Below, in pieces: positions 14,811 through 23,413 of a DNA stretch of 38,161 nt. Where the stretch lies: NCBI GenBank assembly GCA_964468725.1, contig CAYXVU010000030.1, positions 1-38,161 of the forward strand, read 5' to 3'. This DNA comes from CAYXVU01 sp964468725. GTDB taxonomy: Bacteria; Acidobacteriota; Blastocatellia; UBA7656. The first letter of the stretch is position 1. The number at the start of each line of letters is the position of its first letter. Position numbers and translations under genes: made by a program. Below the pieces are notes generated by a model, which had not been told where the DNA came from, did not search any database, and saw only the letters and a program-made list of their open reading frames with translations.

Positions 14811-14982
14811 CGCTTCTCCGGCCTTCGATTGGAGCCTTTCTCCCGGCTTAAAAGCGCAGAACACCATTTGCTCTGTGAAAGAAAGGAGGGCGGTTCGAAA
14901 CCCGTCCTGCAGGTTTTCACACAACGCTTGACGCAGCAATCATCAGGTCAGGCCGTCGAACAGATCAACAGGAGGCACAGGT

Positions 14983-16002
14983 ATGCAATTCATAAAAACG
15001 ACTAAAGTGATTCTCGTTGGCGGCTGGGCAATCGCAGGTTTCTTCTGGCTGGCGTCGGTTTCGCTCTCCAGCCCCGCCAACTATGTTGAGAAAGCCAACG
15101 CTCCTGCGCCTTTCGCCAACAACAACCCGCAAAATTATGTCGGCAGCGAAACCTGTAAGCAGTGCCACGAAGATCATTACAACAAATTTGCCCGAACCGC
15201 ACACGCCAAACTCAAAGACGCCGGGTGGAAAGAGGAGAAGCAAGGCTGCGAAGCCTGCCACGGCGCTGGTAAAGCGCACGTTGACGCGGGGGGAGACAAA
15301 TCCTTGATTCGCACCTTTGCAAACGACAGCCAAAAACAGATCTCTGACACCTGTCTGAAGTGCCACTCCGGCAAAGAAGACCACAACAACTACATTCGCG
15401 GCACTCACTATCGTAACGATGTCGGCTGCACTCAATGTCACTCGCCGCACGGCGAGTTGCACATCTCGCCAGCCGAACCGGCGAAGTTCAGAAGCGACAC
15501 CACGCCGGTGAAAGACGAATCGTTACAGGTCAAGATGCTGAAAAACGATCAACCGCAACTCTGCTTCGAATGCCATAACGAAACCAAATCGGCCTTCACC
15601 ATGCCCTTTCACCATCGGGTGCTGGAAGGCGCGATGAAGTGCAACGACTGCCATAACCCGCATGGCGGATTCGAGCAGAAACAGACCCGTTTGGCCGTTG
15701 GCGGCGATATCGCGTGCATTAAGTGCCACACCGACAAGCAAGGGCCGTTCGTCTATGAACATGCGCCGCTGAAGGTCGAAGGGTGCACCTATTGCCACAA
15801 TCCGCACGGCGCCAGCAATCCCAAGATGCTCAAACGCAATCAGATCAACCAACTCTGCATCGAGTGCCATACCAACACCGAAGAGATCGGCGCTCCCAAT
15901 ACCCCCAGCTTCCATAATCAGGCCACCTTGCGGTTCCAAAACTGCACGACGTGCCATGCAAAAATTCACGGGTCGAACAGCCACCCCTTCTTCTTCCGCT
16001 AA
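14983..16002 (+). CDS. mtrA: Decaheme c-type cytochrome, MtrA/DmsE/PioA family
   Basis: A 339-residue exported protein with ten CXXCH haem sites, starting at Cys58, 89, 124, 149, 194, 220, 245, 268, 292 and 321. Spacing, length and the C-terminus CHAKIHGSNSHPFFFR fit the DmsE/MtrA family, whose members thread through an outer-membrane barrel and carry electrons across the outer membrane. A signal sequence lies in residues 1-30, and AGGAGG is placed 7 bases before the ATG. The next gene, 35 bases on, encodes the matching MtrB/PioB barrel, which strongly supports the role. PioA-type relatives have a long N-terminal extension that is absent here, so MtrA/DmsE is the closer form. Electron direction (to or from the outside) cannot be told. 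Confidence 0.95.
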   Translation: MQFIKTTKVILVGGWAIAGFFWLASVSLSSPANYVEKANAPAPFANNNPQNYVGSETCKQCHEDHYNKFARTAHAKLKDAGWKEEKQGCEACHGAGKAHVDAGGDKSLIRTFANDSQKQISDTCLKCHSGKEDHNNYIRGTHYRNDVGCTQCHSPHGELHISPAEPAKFRSDTTPVKDESLQVKMLKNDQPQLCFECHNETKSAFTMPFHHRVLEGAMKCNDCHNPHGGFEQKQTRLAVGGDIACIKCHTDKQGPFVYEHAPLKVEGCTYCHNPHGASNPKMLKRNQINQLCIECHTNTEEIGAPNTPSFHNQATLRFQNCTTCHAKIHGSNSHPFFFR

Positions 16003-16037
16003 GCCGCTCAGACATCAGAAAAGGAGGAGCAGACGGT

Positions 16038-18116
16038 ATGGAAACCAAAATGAAAATCACCTCGATGTTGCTGGTCTTCGTGCTCGGCATCACCAATTTC
16101 GCTTACGCGCAACAGAGTCAATCCGACCCCGGCAAAGCGCTTGAGCCATATACGGTCAGTTCGACAATCGAACTCGGCGTGCGCGGCATCAGTGTGGATG
16201 GCAATGCGACGAAGTATCGCAGCGACCTCAACTACGATCCCGGATTTCGCCTCTTTAACTCCAGCCTGCTGATGGAAGCCAACGGCACAAGCGGCAAGCT
16301 CTTTGACTCGTTGATGGTCAACTCCTATGGCTGGGGGGGCGACCCCAATCAATACCTGCGCATCAATGTCGAGAAAGATAAGTGGTATCGCTTTGATGCC
16401 AACTATCGGCATATTGATTACGTCAACAGCCTGTCGAATCTGGCCTTGCAACAGCACACCTCGAACACCACCCTCAAACTCGGCGACTTCGATCTCACGA
16501 TCTTGCCGAAGAATCGCAAGGTGAGTTTCAACGTCGGCTACTCGCTGGCGCGCAACAACGGCGACGGAACCATCACTTACGATTATGCGCGCGACGAATT
16601 CCCCGTGCTCTCGCCAACCCGCATAGACGCCAATGATTATCGGGTCGGCGCTGAGGGCAAACTCTGGGTGCTCGATCTCTCGTTTCAACAAGGCTGGCGC
16701 TACACCAAAGAGGATACGCGGTATTTCATCGAAGAGCCGAATGTCGGCAACAATCCGCTCAATCAATCGGCGCTGACCACTTTTGAACGCGATTTCCCGA
16801 TGCGCGGGCGCACCTCGTACTCGCGCTTCAACCTGCACACCAACATCAAGAATCGCGTAGACATCACCGGACGCTATGTCTATCAAAGCTCGACGGCGGA
16901 GTTCGGCTTTATCGAAACGATCACCGGCAAAGACTTTTCGGGCAACAACGTCCTTCTCGACCGCTTCACCATCAACGGGGATTCGAAACGCCCGAACGGG
17001 ATTGGCGATTTCGCCGTAACCGGGTTTGTGACCGACCGGCTGCGGCTGTCGAACACCTTCAGCATCAACGCCTTTCGCATTACCGGCGGGCATCTGCTCA
17101 ACGAAATTCTTGACCGCACGCGCGCTAATCAAACGCCGTTGCCGTTGACGAGGGTTGACACGCTCATCTATCGCAAAACCTTCTATCGGCGCGCCCTCAA
17201 CACAGTCGAAGCAAGCTATGACTTCCATCCGCGATTTGGCGCCTACATCGGCCATCGCTATTCGGATCGCCGCATCGAGTTAGAAGGAATAGACGAAAAC
17301 CTCAACGCGCCATCGGAAGAGCCGCCCAGCTTTGAAACCTTTGACAATCGCACCAATACGATCTTCTGGGGGTTCCGTGCCAAGCCGCTCAAACTGTGGA
17401 CGCTCTATTTCGATATGGAGCGCGGCGAAGCCGATAACGTCTTCACCCGCGTGGACAACTACGACTTCACCAACCTGCGCGTGCGAACGATGGTCAAACC
17501 GACCAACAAGCTCACCGTGCATGCGTCGCTTTTGACCCGCGACAACACCAACCCCTCAATGATTGAGGGCACGCCGCCGCGCGAATTCGGGGTGGATGTC
17601 AATAGTCGCATCTTCACGACGGCTGTAGATTGGATGCCGAATGGGAACTTTTCCCTCAGTTCGGGCTACACCCATACGCATCTGACCTCGCAAGCGGTCG
17701 TCCTCTTCTTCCTGCTCGGCCAGAGTCAAGAAGGACAGAGCCGGTACTTTGTGAAAGACAACTACGCCTACGTGAATCTCTTCGTGCGCCCGGAGTCGCA
17801 CGTTTCGCTCTTTGCCACCTACGCGATTCATCACGATGCCGGGCAACAGGATCGAGAGGCGCTTGATCCGAAACTGTTGCTGTCGTCGTTTCCCTATCAG
17901 TATCAAACGTCGGGCTTCCGCGCTTCGGTGAAGTTACATAGGCGCGTAGATTGGGTCGTTGGCTATCAATACTCCGACTACCAAGACCGCTACTTCTACG
18001 ATTTCATAGACCCGACACGGTTCGGCGGCCTGCGGGTGCCCAACGTGCAGAAGTACCAAGCGCATCAGCCCTTCACCTCGTTGAAGTTCTATTTCGGCGG
18101 GGCGAAGCGCGAGTAA
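16038..18116 (+). CDS. mtrB: MtrB/PioB-family outer-membrane beta-barrel (decaheme-associated porin)
   Basis: A 692-residue outer-membrane protein, close to the usual size of MtrB. It has a signal peptide (KITSMLLVFVLGITNFAYAQ) and then a long series of alternating-hydrophobic strands rich in Tyr, Phe, Asn and Arg with charged loops, ending in LKFYFGG near the C-terminus. In this family the barrel sheathes the decaheme cytochrome and makes an insulated electron conduit. AAGGAGG lies about 10 bases before the ATG at 16038; the ORF continues upstream only in overlap with the cytochrome gene. The protein has no cysteine at all, so the N-terminal CxxC known in Shewanella MtrB is missing. No MtrC-like surface cytochrome follows. 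Confidence 0.92.
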   Translation: METKMKITSMLLVFVLGITNFAYAQQSQSDPGKALEPYTVSSTIELGVRGISVDGNATKYRSDLNYDPGFRLFNSSLLMEANGTSGKLFDSLMVNSYGWGGDPNQYLRINVEKDKWYRFDANYRHIDYVNSLSNLALQQHTSNTTLKLGDFDLTILPKNRKVSFNVGYSLARNNGDGTITYDYARDEFPVLSPTRIDANDYRVGAEGKLWVLDLSFQQGWRYTKEDTRYFIEEPNVGNNPLNQSALTTFERDFPMRGRTSYSRFNLHTNIKNRVDITGRYVYQSSTAEFGFIETITGKDFSGNNVLLDRFTINGDSKRPNGIGDFAVTGFVTDRLRLSNTFSINAFRITGGHLLNEILDRTRANQTPLPLTRVDTLIYRKTFYRRALNTVEASYDFHPRFGAYIGHRYSDRRIELEGIDENLNAPSEEPPSFETFDNRTNTIFWGFRAKPLKLWTLYFDMERGEADNVFTRVDNYDFTNLRVRTMVKPTNKLTVHASLLTRDNTNPSMIEGTPPREFGVDVNSRIFTTAVDWMPNGNFSLSSGYTHTHLTSQAVVLFFLLGQSQEGQSRYFVKDNYAYVNLFVRPESHVSLFATYAIHHDAGQQDREALDPKLLLSSFPYQYQTSGFRASVKLHRRVDWVVGYQYSDYQDRYFYDFIDPTRFGGLRVPNVQKYQAHQPFTSLKFYFGGAKRE

Positions 18117-18337
18117 GAGAAGCGACCCGAACCCGCCTGCGGCTGCGGGCAGACGGTTGAGAGGGCGCGAGGCGACGAGGCAGCAAGAGTTTGGCGAATT
18201 ACCGAACGCAACCGATCGCCGCCCCGCCCTTCTCTCGACTTTTCCGTCTAGTCCCTTACCGCAGGCGGTTCTGACGAGGGGGGAACAGATGATACACTTC
18301 CCGATGAAAACTTTGCTGCACGGGAAGGAGAGAGACG

Positions 18338-19651
18338 ATGACTAAGGCTACCCTAACGATCACCGACAACCGCACCGGAAAGCAGTACGAAATTCCGATT
18401 GAAGACGGCACCATTTCGGCACTCGCTTTGCGAAAGATCAAGACTTCAGACGACGATTTTGGATTGATGACCTATGACCCGGCCTTTACCAACACGGCGT
18501 CGTGTAAGAGCCGCATCACCTACATTGACGGTGATAAAGGCATTCTGCGCTATCGCGGCTATCCGATTGAACAACTCGCCGGACGCTGTTCATATCTTGA
18601 GGTTGCTTACTTAATTCTCTATGGCGAATTGCCGACGGCCAACGAACTCGCCGAGTGGGTCAGAAACATCACCCATCACACCTTCATTCACGAAAATATT
18701 AAAAAGGTCATGGATGGGTTCCACTATGACGCTCATCCCATGGGCATGCTGGTGGGAACCGTAGGCGCGCTATCCACCTTCTATCCCGATGCCAAAGAGA
18801 TTATGGACCCGGAGTCGCGCCGCTTGCAGACCTATCGGTTGATTGCCAAGATGGCCACCCTAGCCGCTTTCGCCTATCGGCACAGCGTCGGCATGCCGTA
18901 CGTCTACCCCGACAACGATCTGAGTTACACGGGGAATTTTCTGAACATGATGTTTAAGATGACGGAGGTAAAGTACAAACCGAACCCGACTCTCGAACGT
19001 GCATTGGACGTGCTCTTCATCCTGCATGCCGATCACGAGCAGAATTGCAGCACCAATGCCATGCGCTCCATCGGCAGTTCGCACGCCGATCCCTTTTCGG
19101 CGGTTGCCGGAGCGGCGGCAGCGCTCTATGGGCCGTTGCACGGCGGCGCCAATGAAGCCGTATTGCGAATGCTCAAAGAGGTGGGCTCCGTCAGTCGCGT
19201 GCCGGAATACGTCCAACGCGTCAAAGCGGGCGAGTTTCGCCTCATGGGATTCGGGCATCGCGTCTATAAGAACTATGACCCGCGCGCCCGCATCATCAAA
19301 CAGGTCGCCGATGAAGTATTTGAAGTGACCGGAAAAAATCCGCTGCTGGATATTGCGCTCGAACTCGAACGCATCGCCCTGCAAGACGACTACTTCATAC
19401 AAAAGCGGCTCTATCCGAATGTGGATTTCTACTCCGGGATCATCTATCAAGCGATGGGATTCCCGGTTGATCTGTTCCCAGTACTCTTTGCCATCCCGCG
19501 CACCTCCGGATGGATTGCCCAATGGGAAGAGATGCTCCTTGACCCCGATCAGAAGATTGCGCGCCCGCGACAAATTTATCTCGGCTACGATCAGCGCGAT
19601 TACCCGGAGGAGCGTCAGGAGAAGGTCGAAAAAAACGTGGCTCAAGGTTAA
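18338..19651 (+). CDS. gltA: Citrate synthase
   Basis: A 437-residue cytosolic enzyme condensing acetyl-CoA and oxaloacetate to citrate. Catalytic elements are intact: HADHEQNCST (first His), GPLHGGANE, GFGHRVYKNYDPRA (second His with the oxaloacetate-binding Arg) and the Asp of PNVDFYSG. The N-terminal IDGDKGILRYRGYPIEQLA and overall length match the large bacterial type. AAGGAGAG is placed 7 bases before the ATG. It sits 221 bases after mtrB and 183 before a monoheme cytochrome, on the same strand as the electron-transfer genes. It is unusual company, and could tie carbon flow to the respiratory cluster or simply be a neighbour with its own promoter. Confidence 0.97.
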   Translation: MTKATLTITDNRTGKQYEIPIEDGTISALALRKIKTSDDDFGLMTYDPAFTNTASCKSRITYIDGDKGILRYRGYPIEQLAGRCSYLEVAYLILYGELPTANELAEWVRNITHHTFIHENIKKVMDGFHYDAHPMGMLVGTVGALSTFYPDAKEIMDPESRRLQTYRLIAKMATLAAFAYRHSVGMPYVYPDNDLSYTGNFLNMMFKMTEVKYKPNPTLERALDVLFILHADHEQNCSTNAMRSIGSSHADPFSAVAGAAAALYGPLHGGANEAVLRMLKEVGSVSRVPEYVQRVKAGEFRLMGFGHRVYKNYDPRARIIKQVADEVFEVTGKNPLLDIALELERIALQDDYFIQKRLYPNVDFYSGIIYQAMGFPVDLFPVLFAIPRTSGWIAQWEEMLLDPDQKIARPRQIYLGYDQRDYPEERQEKVEKNVAQG

Positions 19652-19663
19652 TCCGGGAGTTGT

Positions 19664-19695
19664 CGAATCGCCTGAGTGATTGATGAGGCGATTCG
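19664..19695 (+). terminator. Hairpin after citrate synthase
   Basis: CGAATCGCCT (19664-19673) and AGGCGATTCG (19686-19695) form a perfect 10-bp stem with a 12-base loop, 12 bases after the stop of gltA. There is no T-run, so it could slow or end transcription or protect the mRNA 3' end; not a textbook terminator. Confidence 0.35.
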
Positions 19696-19834
19696 CATAG
19701 ACAAGGAAGACGGTTTTGCAGGGATGCCGATGTGCAAGGCGGCTCTCCGATGACCTCGAAAGGATGCGGCTTCAGCGGCACAAGCCGATCAACAGTAGTT
19801 GCGAAATTACTTTCAGGAAAGGTTAGAGCAGATC

Positions 19835-20185
19835 ATGAACTCAACAAAGAAATTATTCTTTCTCATAGCCGCAATCGCCATGGTTGCGATTGCAATTCTT
19901 ACTACAAGCGCGCCGCGCACAACAGCCGACGCCTCGGATGAGGCAGCGGCACTTTACAAAGCGAAATGCGTAGGTTGTCACGCGGCTGACGGGAGCGGGA
20001 ATACGGCTGCCGGAAAAGCGATGAAGGTGCGTGATCTCAGTTCCGCAGAGGTGCAAGCGATGACGGATGAACAGTTGTATGAAGTAATCGCCAAAGGCAA
20101 AGGCAAGATGCCGGGCTACGAGAAGAGCCTCGGAGCCGATAAATGCAAAGCCTTAGTTGGTTTCGTGCGGACTCTGAAAAAGTGA
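19835..20185 (+). CDS. Small monoheme cytochrome c
   Basis: A 116-residue exported class I cytochrome c. After a signal peptide (LFFLIAAIAMVAIAILTTSAP) there is one haem site, CVGCH at Cys45, and GKMPGYEKSL supplies the likely axial Met. The size fits a soluble periplasmic electron shuttle. The ATG at 19835 is chosen since the signal peptide begins there; the ribosome site is weak (AGGAAAGG is about 14 bases upstream). It lies between gltA and the first Rieske gene, so it could carry electrons between the bc-like complexes and MtrA, but the true partner is unknown. Confidence 0.93.
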   Translation: MNSTKKLFFLIAAIAMVAIAILTTSAPRTTADASDEAAALYKAKCVGCHAADGSGNTAAGKAMKVRDLSSAEVQAMTDEQLYEVIAKGKGKMPGYEKSLGADKCKALVGFVRTLKK

Positions 20186-20542
20186 GCGACAGTAGGTAGG
20201 AATTGACCTCGCACCTGCCGCCGCTTGTCATCGCTTGACAGTCGCTTGGGCGATTCCAAATCAGCGGTTTGGAAAGATCGTTCATCGCAAAGATCGGAGA
20301 GCGCCGAGGCAACGCCGAAGTTCTCCTAAGAGGTCGCGTTAAGGGGGCGGCTTTGTCGCCGTCGAGACGTTAGCGCAGGCTACAGCAGGCAAAAGGTTTT
20401 CAGGTAGATTCAATCACTGCGAACCCATCGCTTCAGCAGCATCATGGCTCTCTCGTCCGGTCATTCCCGATAGTATGAGTCACAGCTTGCAAGATCGGGA
20501 ATGGCCGGATCATCCAGCTCGAACCAGTGAGGATTGGCCAAG
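20186..20542. other. Intergenic region before the first Rieske gene
   Basis: About 360 bases with no supported gene. It holds a long near-perfect stem-loop at 20457-20508 immediately before the Rieske start. A promoter for the bc-like gene set is likely here, but I could not pick one out. Confidence 0.5.
20457..20508 (+). repeat. Long inverted repeat (15-bp stem, 22-base loop) upstream of Rieske gene
   Basis: CCGGTCATTCCCGAT (20457-20471) is the inverted match of ATCGGGAATGGCCGG (20494-20508), with one position that would be a G-U pair in RNA. It ends 34 bases before the Rieske ATG. It could be a leader structure, a terminator of the preceding transcript, or a remnant of a repeated element; no T-run follows. 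Confidence 0.55.
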
Positions 20543-21022
20543 ATGGCGAGTGAAGAAAAAATCTTGAATGAGATAGAAAAGCAATCCGAAGCAGGACAAG
20601 AGCGCAGAACGTTCATTGAAAAGCTGCTGAAGATTGTCGTAGGGATTTGGGGATTTGCTTTCCTCGGAGTGGTAATCTCTTACCTCAAGGCTCCTCTTGG
20701 GGTGCGGACATTCGAGGAGAAGGCCAAACGCGTCGGGCCTGTAGATGAGATCGAAATCGGCGGAGCGAAGTTCGTTCCGCTGGAGCAGCGTCCGTTCTGG
20801 GTAATCCGCACAGACAACGATCAACTTGTTGCGCTTCCTGCTACCTGCACTCACTTACGGTGCATTCTCAAATGGGATGGAGAGAGCGGGAGGTTGCTGT
20901 GTCCCTGTCACGAAGGAGCCTTTGACGTAAACGGGAATGTGGTTGCCGGGCCGCCGCCCAAGCCGTTGCAACCTTTGCAGGCCGATGTCAAAGGAGGGAT
21001 CATCTATGTCAGCATCCGGTAA
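20543..21022 (+). CDS. Rieske iron-sulfur protein 1 of a bc-like complex
   Basis: A 159-residue membrane-anchored [2Fe-2S] protein. It has a Tat-like start (ERRTFIEKLLK) and one helix (IVVGIWGFAFLGVVISYL), then the Rieske fold with CTHLRC (Cys102, His104, Cys107) and CPCHEGAF (Cys120, Cys122, His123); all four cluster ligands and the disulfide pair are present. The family takes the first electron from quinol at cytochrome b and passes it to a c-type haem in the periplasm. The ATG at 20543 is preceded by TGAGGA at 9 bases. It overlaps the cytochrome b gene by 17 bases, showing tight coupling. It is the first Rieske of two in this locus. Confidence 0.95.
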   Translation: MASEEKILNEIEKQSEAGQERRTFIEKLLKIVVGIWGFAFLGVVISYLKAPLGVRTFEEKAKRVGPVDEIEIGGAKFVPLEQRPFWVIRTDNDQLVALPATCTHLRCILKWDGESGRLLCPCHEGAFDVNGNVVAGPPPKPLQPLQADVKGGIIYVSIR

Positions 21023-22103
21023 GCTCATCACCTGGTTGGAAGAGCGTCTGAATCTGACCGAAATCTTCTCTTTCTTCTCGACCTTCGGCCTCTCCTATGG
21101 GGAGATCAATCTCACCAAGCCGCTGCGCGCATCATTCAAAGAGGCGTTTCAGCGCAAATTGCCCGTCTACACGCAAGGGCGTCATCAGCTTGGCCTGTTG
21201 ATCTTTTTACTCTTTGGGTTTCAGGCCATCACCGGGCTGCTGCTGACGTTTTACTATCAGCCGTCTACAGAGACCGCGTATGAGAGCACCGTCTTGATCG
21301 TCCGCGAAGTGACGTTTGGCTGGTTTATTCATCAACTGCATTATTGGGGGAGCAACTTTCTTATTGTCCTATTGATCGTGCGACTGGGGCGGTTCTTCAT
21401 TGACGGGGTTTATAAAAAACCGCGCGAGCTGTTCTGGGTTTTCGGCGCCATTCTCTTCTTTCTCTCTACCCAAGAGGCGCTGACGGGCACGCTGTTGCCG
21501 TGGGATCAGCAAGCCTACTGGTCGGTGACGCGCGGGTTAGAGGTCATCAGCGCACTGCCGCTTGTGGGAATCGTTTTCGCCTATATCGTCGGGGGGCTGG
21601 AAATTTCGTCGGCCATGCTCACGCGATTTTATGTTCTCCATGTGATCGTTATCCCGTTGCTGATGCTCTTCTTCTTCTACCTCCACTTTGCGACCGTGCG
21701 CCGCGTCGGATTGAGTTCGCTATCTGAAGATGAGGCAGCCAGACCCTTATACCCCGATCATCTGCTGCGACTGGCGGTCATGTTCTTGCTGTTGTTCGGC
21801 GTTGTCTTAACGATGAGCACGATCTTTCCCTCGCCGTTTTGGGCGAAGGCGGATCCGTTTGACAGCCCCAAAGGCATTCGCCCGCTCTGGTTTTTGATGC
21901 CCGCCTTTTCGCTCCTTGATCTGCTGCCGCACTGGCTGGCTGGCAGCCTCTTGCTGTTGTTTCTCTTCGGTCTGATTGCTTTTCCTTTCCTTGAGCGTTC
22001 CGCGCATCGAGAGTTGAAAAAGAGGCCGGTTTCAGCCGCTTTGGCTCTGTTGTTCCTGTTGCTGGTCATCGTGCTGATGTTCATTGGCTACCGGAGAGGA
22101 TGA
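21006..22103 (+). CDS. Cytochrome b 1 of a bc-like complex, atypical (Arg at a haem ligand, PLWF for PEWY)
   Basis: A 365-residue membrane protein with the N- and C-terminal parts of cytochrome b fused and about eight helices. Of the four usual haem-ligand histidines, His112 (QLHYWGSN), His212 and His227 are present. The position 14 residues after His112, normally His, is Arg126 (codon CGA at 21381). The quinol-site PEWY motif reads PLWF at 293-296, so the usual Glu is lost. AGGAGG lies 8 bases before the ATG, inside the end of the Rieske gene. The stop overlaps the next start (ATGA). Together this suggests a complex that may hold only one b haem and work differently from a normal Q-cycle enzyme. 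The second copy at 25767 is normal at all these positions. Confidence 0.93.
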   Translation: MSASGKLITWLEERLNLTEIFSFFSTFGLSYGEINLTKPLRASFKEAFQRKLPVYTQGRHQLGLLIFLLFGFQAITGLLLTFYYQPSTETAYESTVLIVREVTFGWFIHQLHYWGSNFLIVLLIVRLGRFFIDGVYKKPRELFWVFGAILFFLSTQEALTGTLLPWDQQAYWSVTRGLEVISALPLVGIVFAYIVGGLEISSAMLTRFYVLHVIVIPLLMLFFFYLHFATVRRVGLSSLSEDEAARPLYPDHLLRLAVMFLLLFGVVLTMSTIFPSPFWAKADPFDSPKGIRPLWFLMPAFSLLDLLPHWLAGSLLLLFLFGLIAFPFLERSAHRELKKRPVSAALALLFLLLVIVLMFIGYRRG

Positions 22104-23407
22104 TGAGCGTCACGATAGAGAAACTGAAGAAACGGTTCGGAGGCTCTGCGCCGATGCAGCTTAAGGTCGCCGTATCGCTGCTGTTCACCCTCGCCTTGTT
22201 GCTGATTGGATTCGACAGCGTAAAAGGGCAAGGGAGTTGGGGAATCAGCAAAGAATCGAGCGAAAACTTCTGCACCGTTTGTCACAGTCAAATGCAGGTG
22301 GAGTATCAAGAGAGTTCGCATCTGCGAGCGGGAATCCACTGTGCGGACTGCCATGGCGGCGACCCGCAAGCGCAGACTGTCGAAGGCGGGCACGCGAAAG
22401 ACTTCCGCAGAGCATTGAGCCGCAAACAGATCGTTGACCTCTGCTCAAGCTGCCATGCCGACCCGGCGAAGATGAAGCCGTACGGAATTCCGACCGATCA
22501 GCATGCCCTTTATCTCACCTCCTCGCACGGAAAGAAGTTTTTGCAAGGCGACAATCGCGTGGCGATTTGCACCGATTGTCACGGCGCGCATGCAGTGCTG
22601 TCGCCGAACCAACCCAAGAGCGCTACTTACCGCGACAACATTCCACAAACCTGCGGTCGCTGCCATGGCAATGCTGAACTGCTGAAAGGCTCCAACCTTT
22701 CCGCTACGGTTGTCACCGAATATATGGAAGGGGTGCATGGTCAGGCGTTGCTGAAGAAGCACAACCGCCAAGCGCCGGAATGCGCCACTTGTCACGGAAC
22801 GCACGGTGCGGCTCCGCCCGGCATCGGAGATGTGGCGAAAGTCTGCGGCCAGTGCCATACGAAGACCTTTGAGGCGTTTCGTCAAAGCCCGCATAAAACA
22901 GCCCTTGCGGCAGCCGGACAAGCGGAATGCGCCGCCTGTCATGGCAATCATCGGATCGAGCCAGCTAAGCTTGACCTGTGGTCGTCAAGTTGCGATCAGT
23001 GCCACGCGCAAGGCTCGCCGCAAACCACAGCGGGCAAGACCATACAGACTCTCTTTGCACAAGCCCAAGCCGAGTTGGATGGAGCGAAGCAGGCCATTGA
23101 ACAAGCCCGGCAGATCCCTCTCGATGTCAGGGACTATGAAGCCCGCCTATCGGATGCGACGACCTATCTGTTAGAGGCCAGACCCTTGAGCCATAGCTTA
23201 TCCGTAGACACGGTTGAAGACTTGACCCGAAGGGCGCGTTCCATCGCCACCGAGACGCAATCCGATATCCGAGGTAAGGTGGGCGATTTTCGTGGCCGCT
23301 ATCTGGTTTTAGCTTTGATCTGGTTCTATATCGTCATCAGCGTTGCGGCCATCATCAGGTATCGCAGGGCGCGTGAAACCGGCACAGCGGCTGGCGAATC
23401 GGAGTAA
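22100..23407 (+). CDS. Nine-haem membrane-anchored cytochrome c (module 1)
   Basis: A 435-residue protein with an N-terminal signal or anchor helix (VAVSLLFTLALLLIGF) and nine CXXCH sites, at Cys58, 81, 115, 157, 185, 228, 249, 277 and 298. After the haem domain comes an Ala/Gln/Glu-rich helical region (about 315-385) and a C-terminal membrane helix (YLVLALIWFYIVISVAAII) with a basic tail. It takes the place of cytochrome c1 or f in this bc-like complex and would pass electrons into the periplasm. It overlaps cytochrome b by four bases. The second-module protein at 26843 shares the nine haems, helical region and C-terminal anchor. Generic tools may call it cytochrome c3 family. Confidence 0.93.
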   Translation: MMSVTIEKLKKRFGGSAPMQLKVAVSLLFTLALLLIGFDSVKGQGSWGISKESSENFCTVCHSQMQVEYQESSHLRAGIHCADCHGGDPQAQTVEGGHAKDFRRALSRKQIVDLCSSCHADPAKMKPYGIPTDQHALYLTSSHGKKFLQGDNRVAICTDCHGAHAVLSPNQPKSATYRDNIPQTCGRCHGNAELLKGSNLSATVVTEYMEGVHGQALLKKHNRQAPECATCHGTHGAAPPGIGDVAKVCGQCHTKTFEAFRQSPHKTALAAAGQAECAACHGNHRIEPAKLDLWSSSCDQCHAQGSPQTTAGKTIQTLFAQAQAELDGAKQAIEQARQIPLDVRDYEARLSDATTYLLEARPLSHSLSVDTVEDLTRRARSIATETQSDIRGKVGDFRGRYLVLALIWFYIVISVAAIIRYRRARETGTAAGESE

Positions 23408-23413
23408 GGGGTT

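Larger units (their letters stand above)
14495..14982. other. Intergenic region before the cytochrome locus
   Basis: About 490 bases without a supported gene. It contains a strong terminator-like hairpin at 14585-14616 and a possible promoter at 14781-14810, so it looks like the boundary between the three-gene unit and the electron-transfer locus. Nothing else was recognised. Confidence 0.55.

Noticed and set aside
16008..17255. 415-codon minus-strand ORF inside mtrB
   Set aside because: It is a long shadow frame typical of GC-rich DNA opposite a beta-barrel gene; no start signal or family-like sequence.
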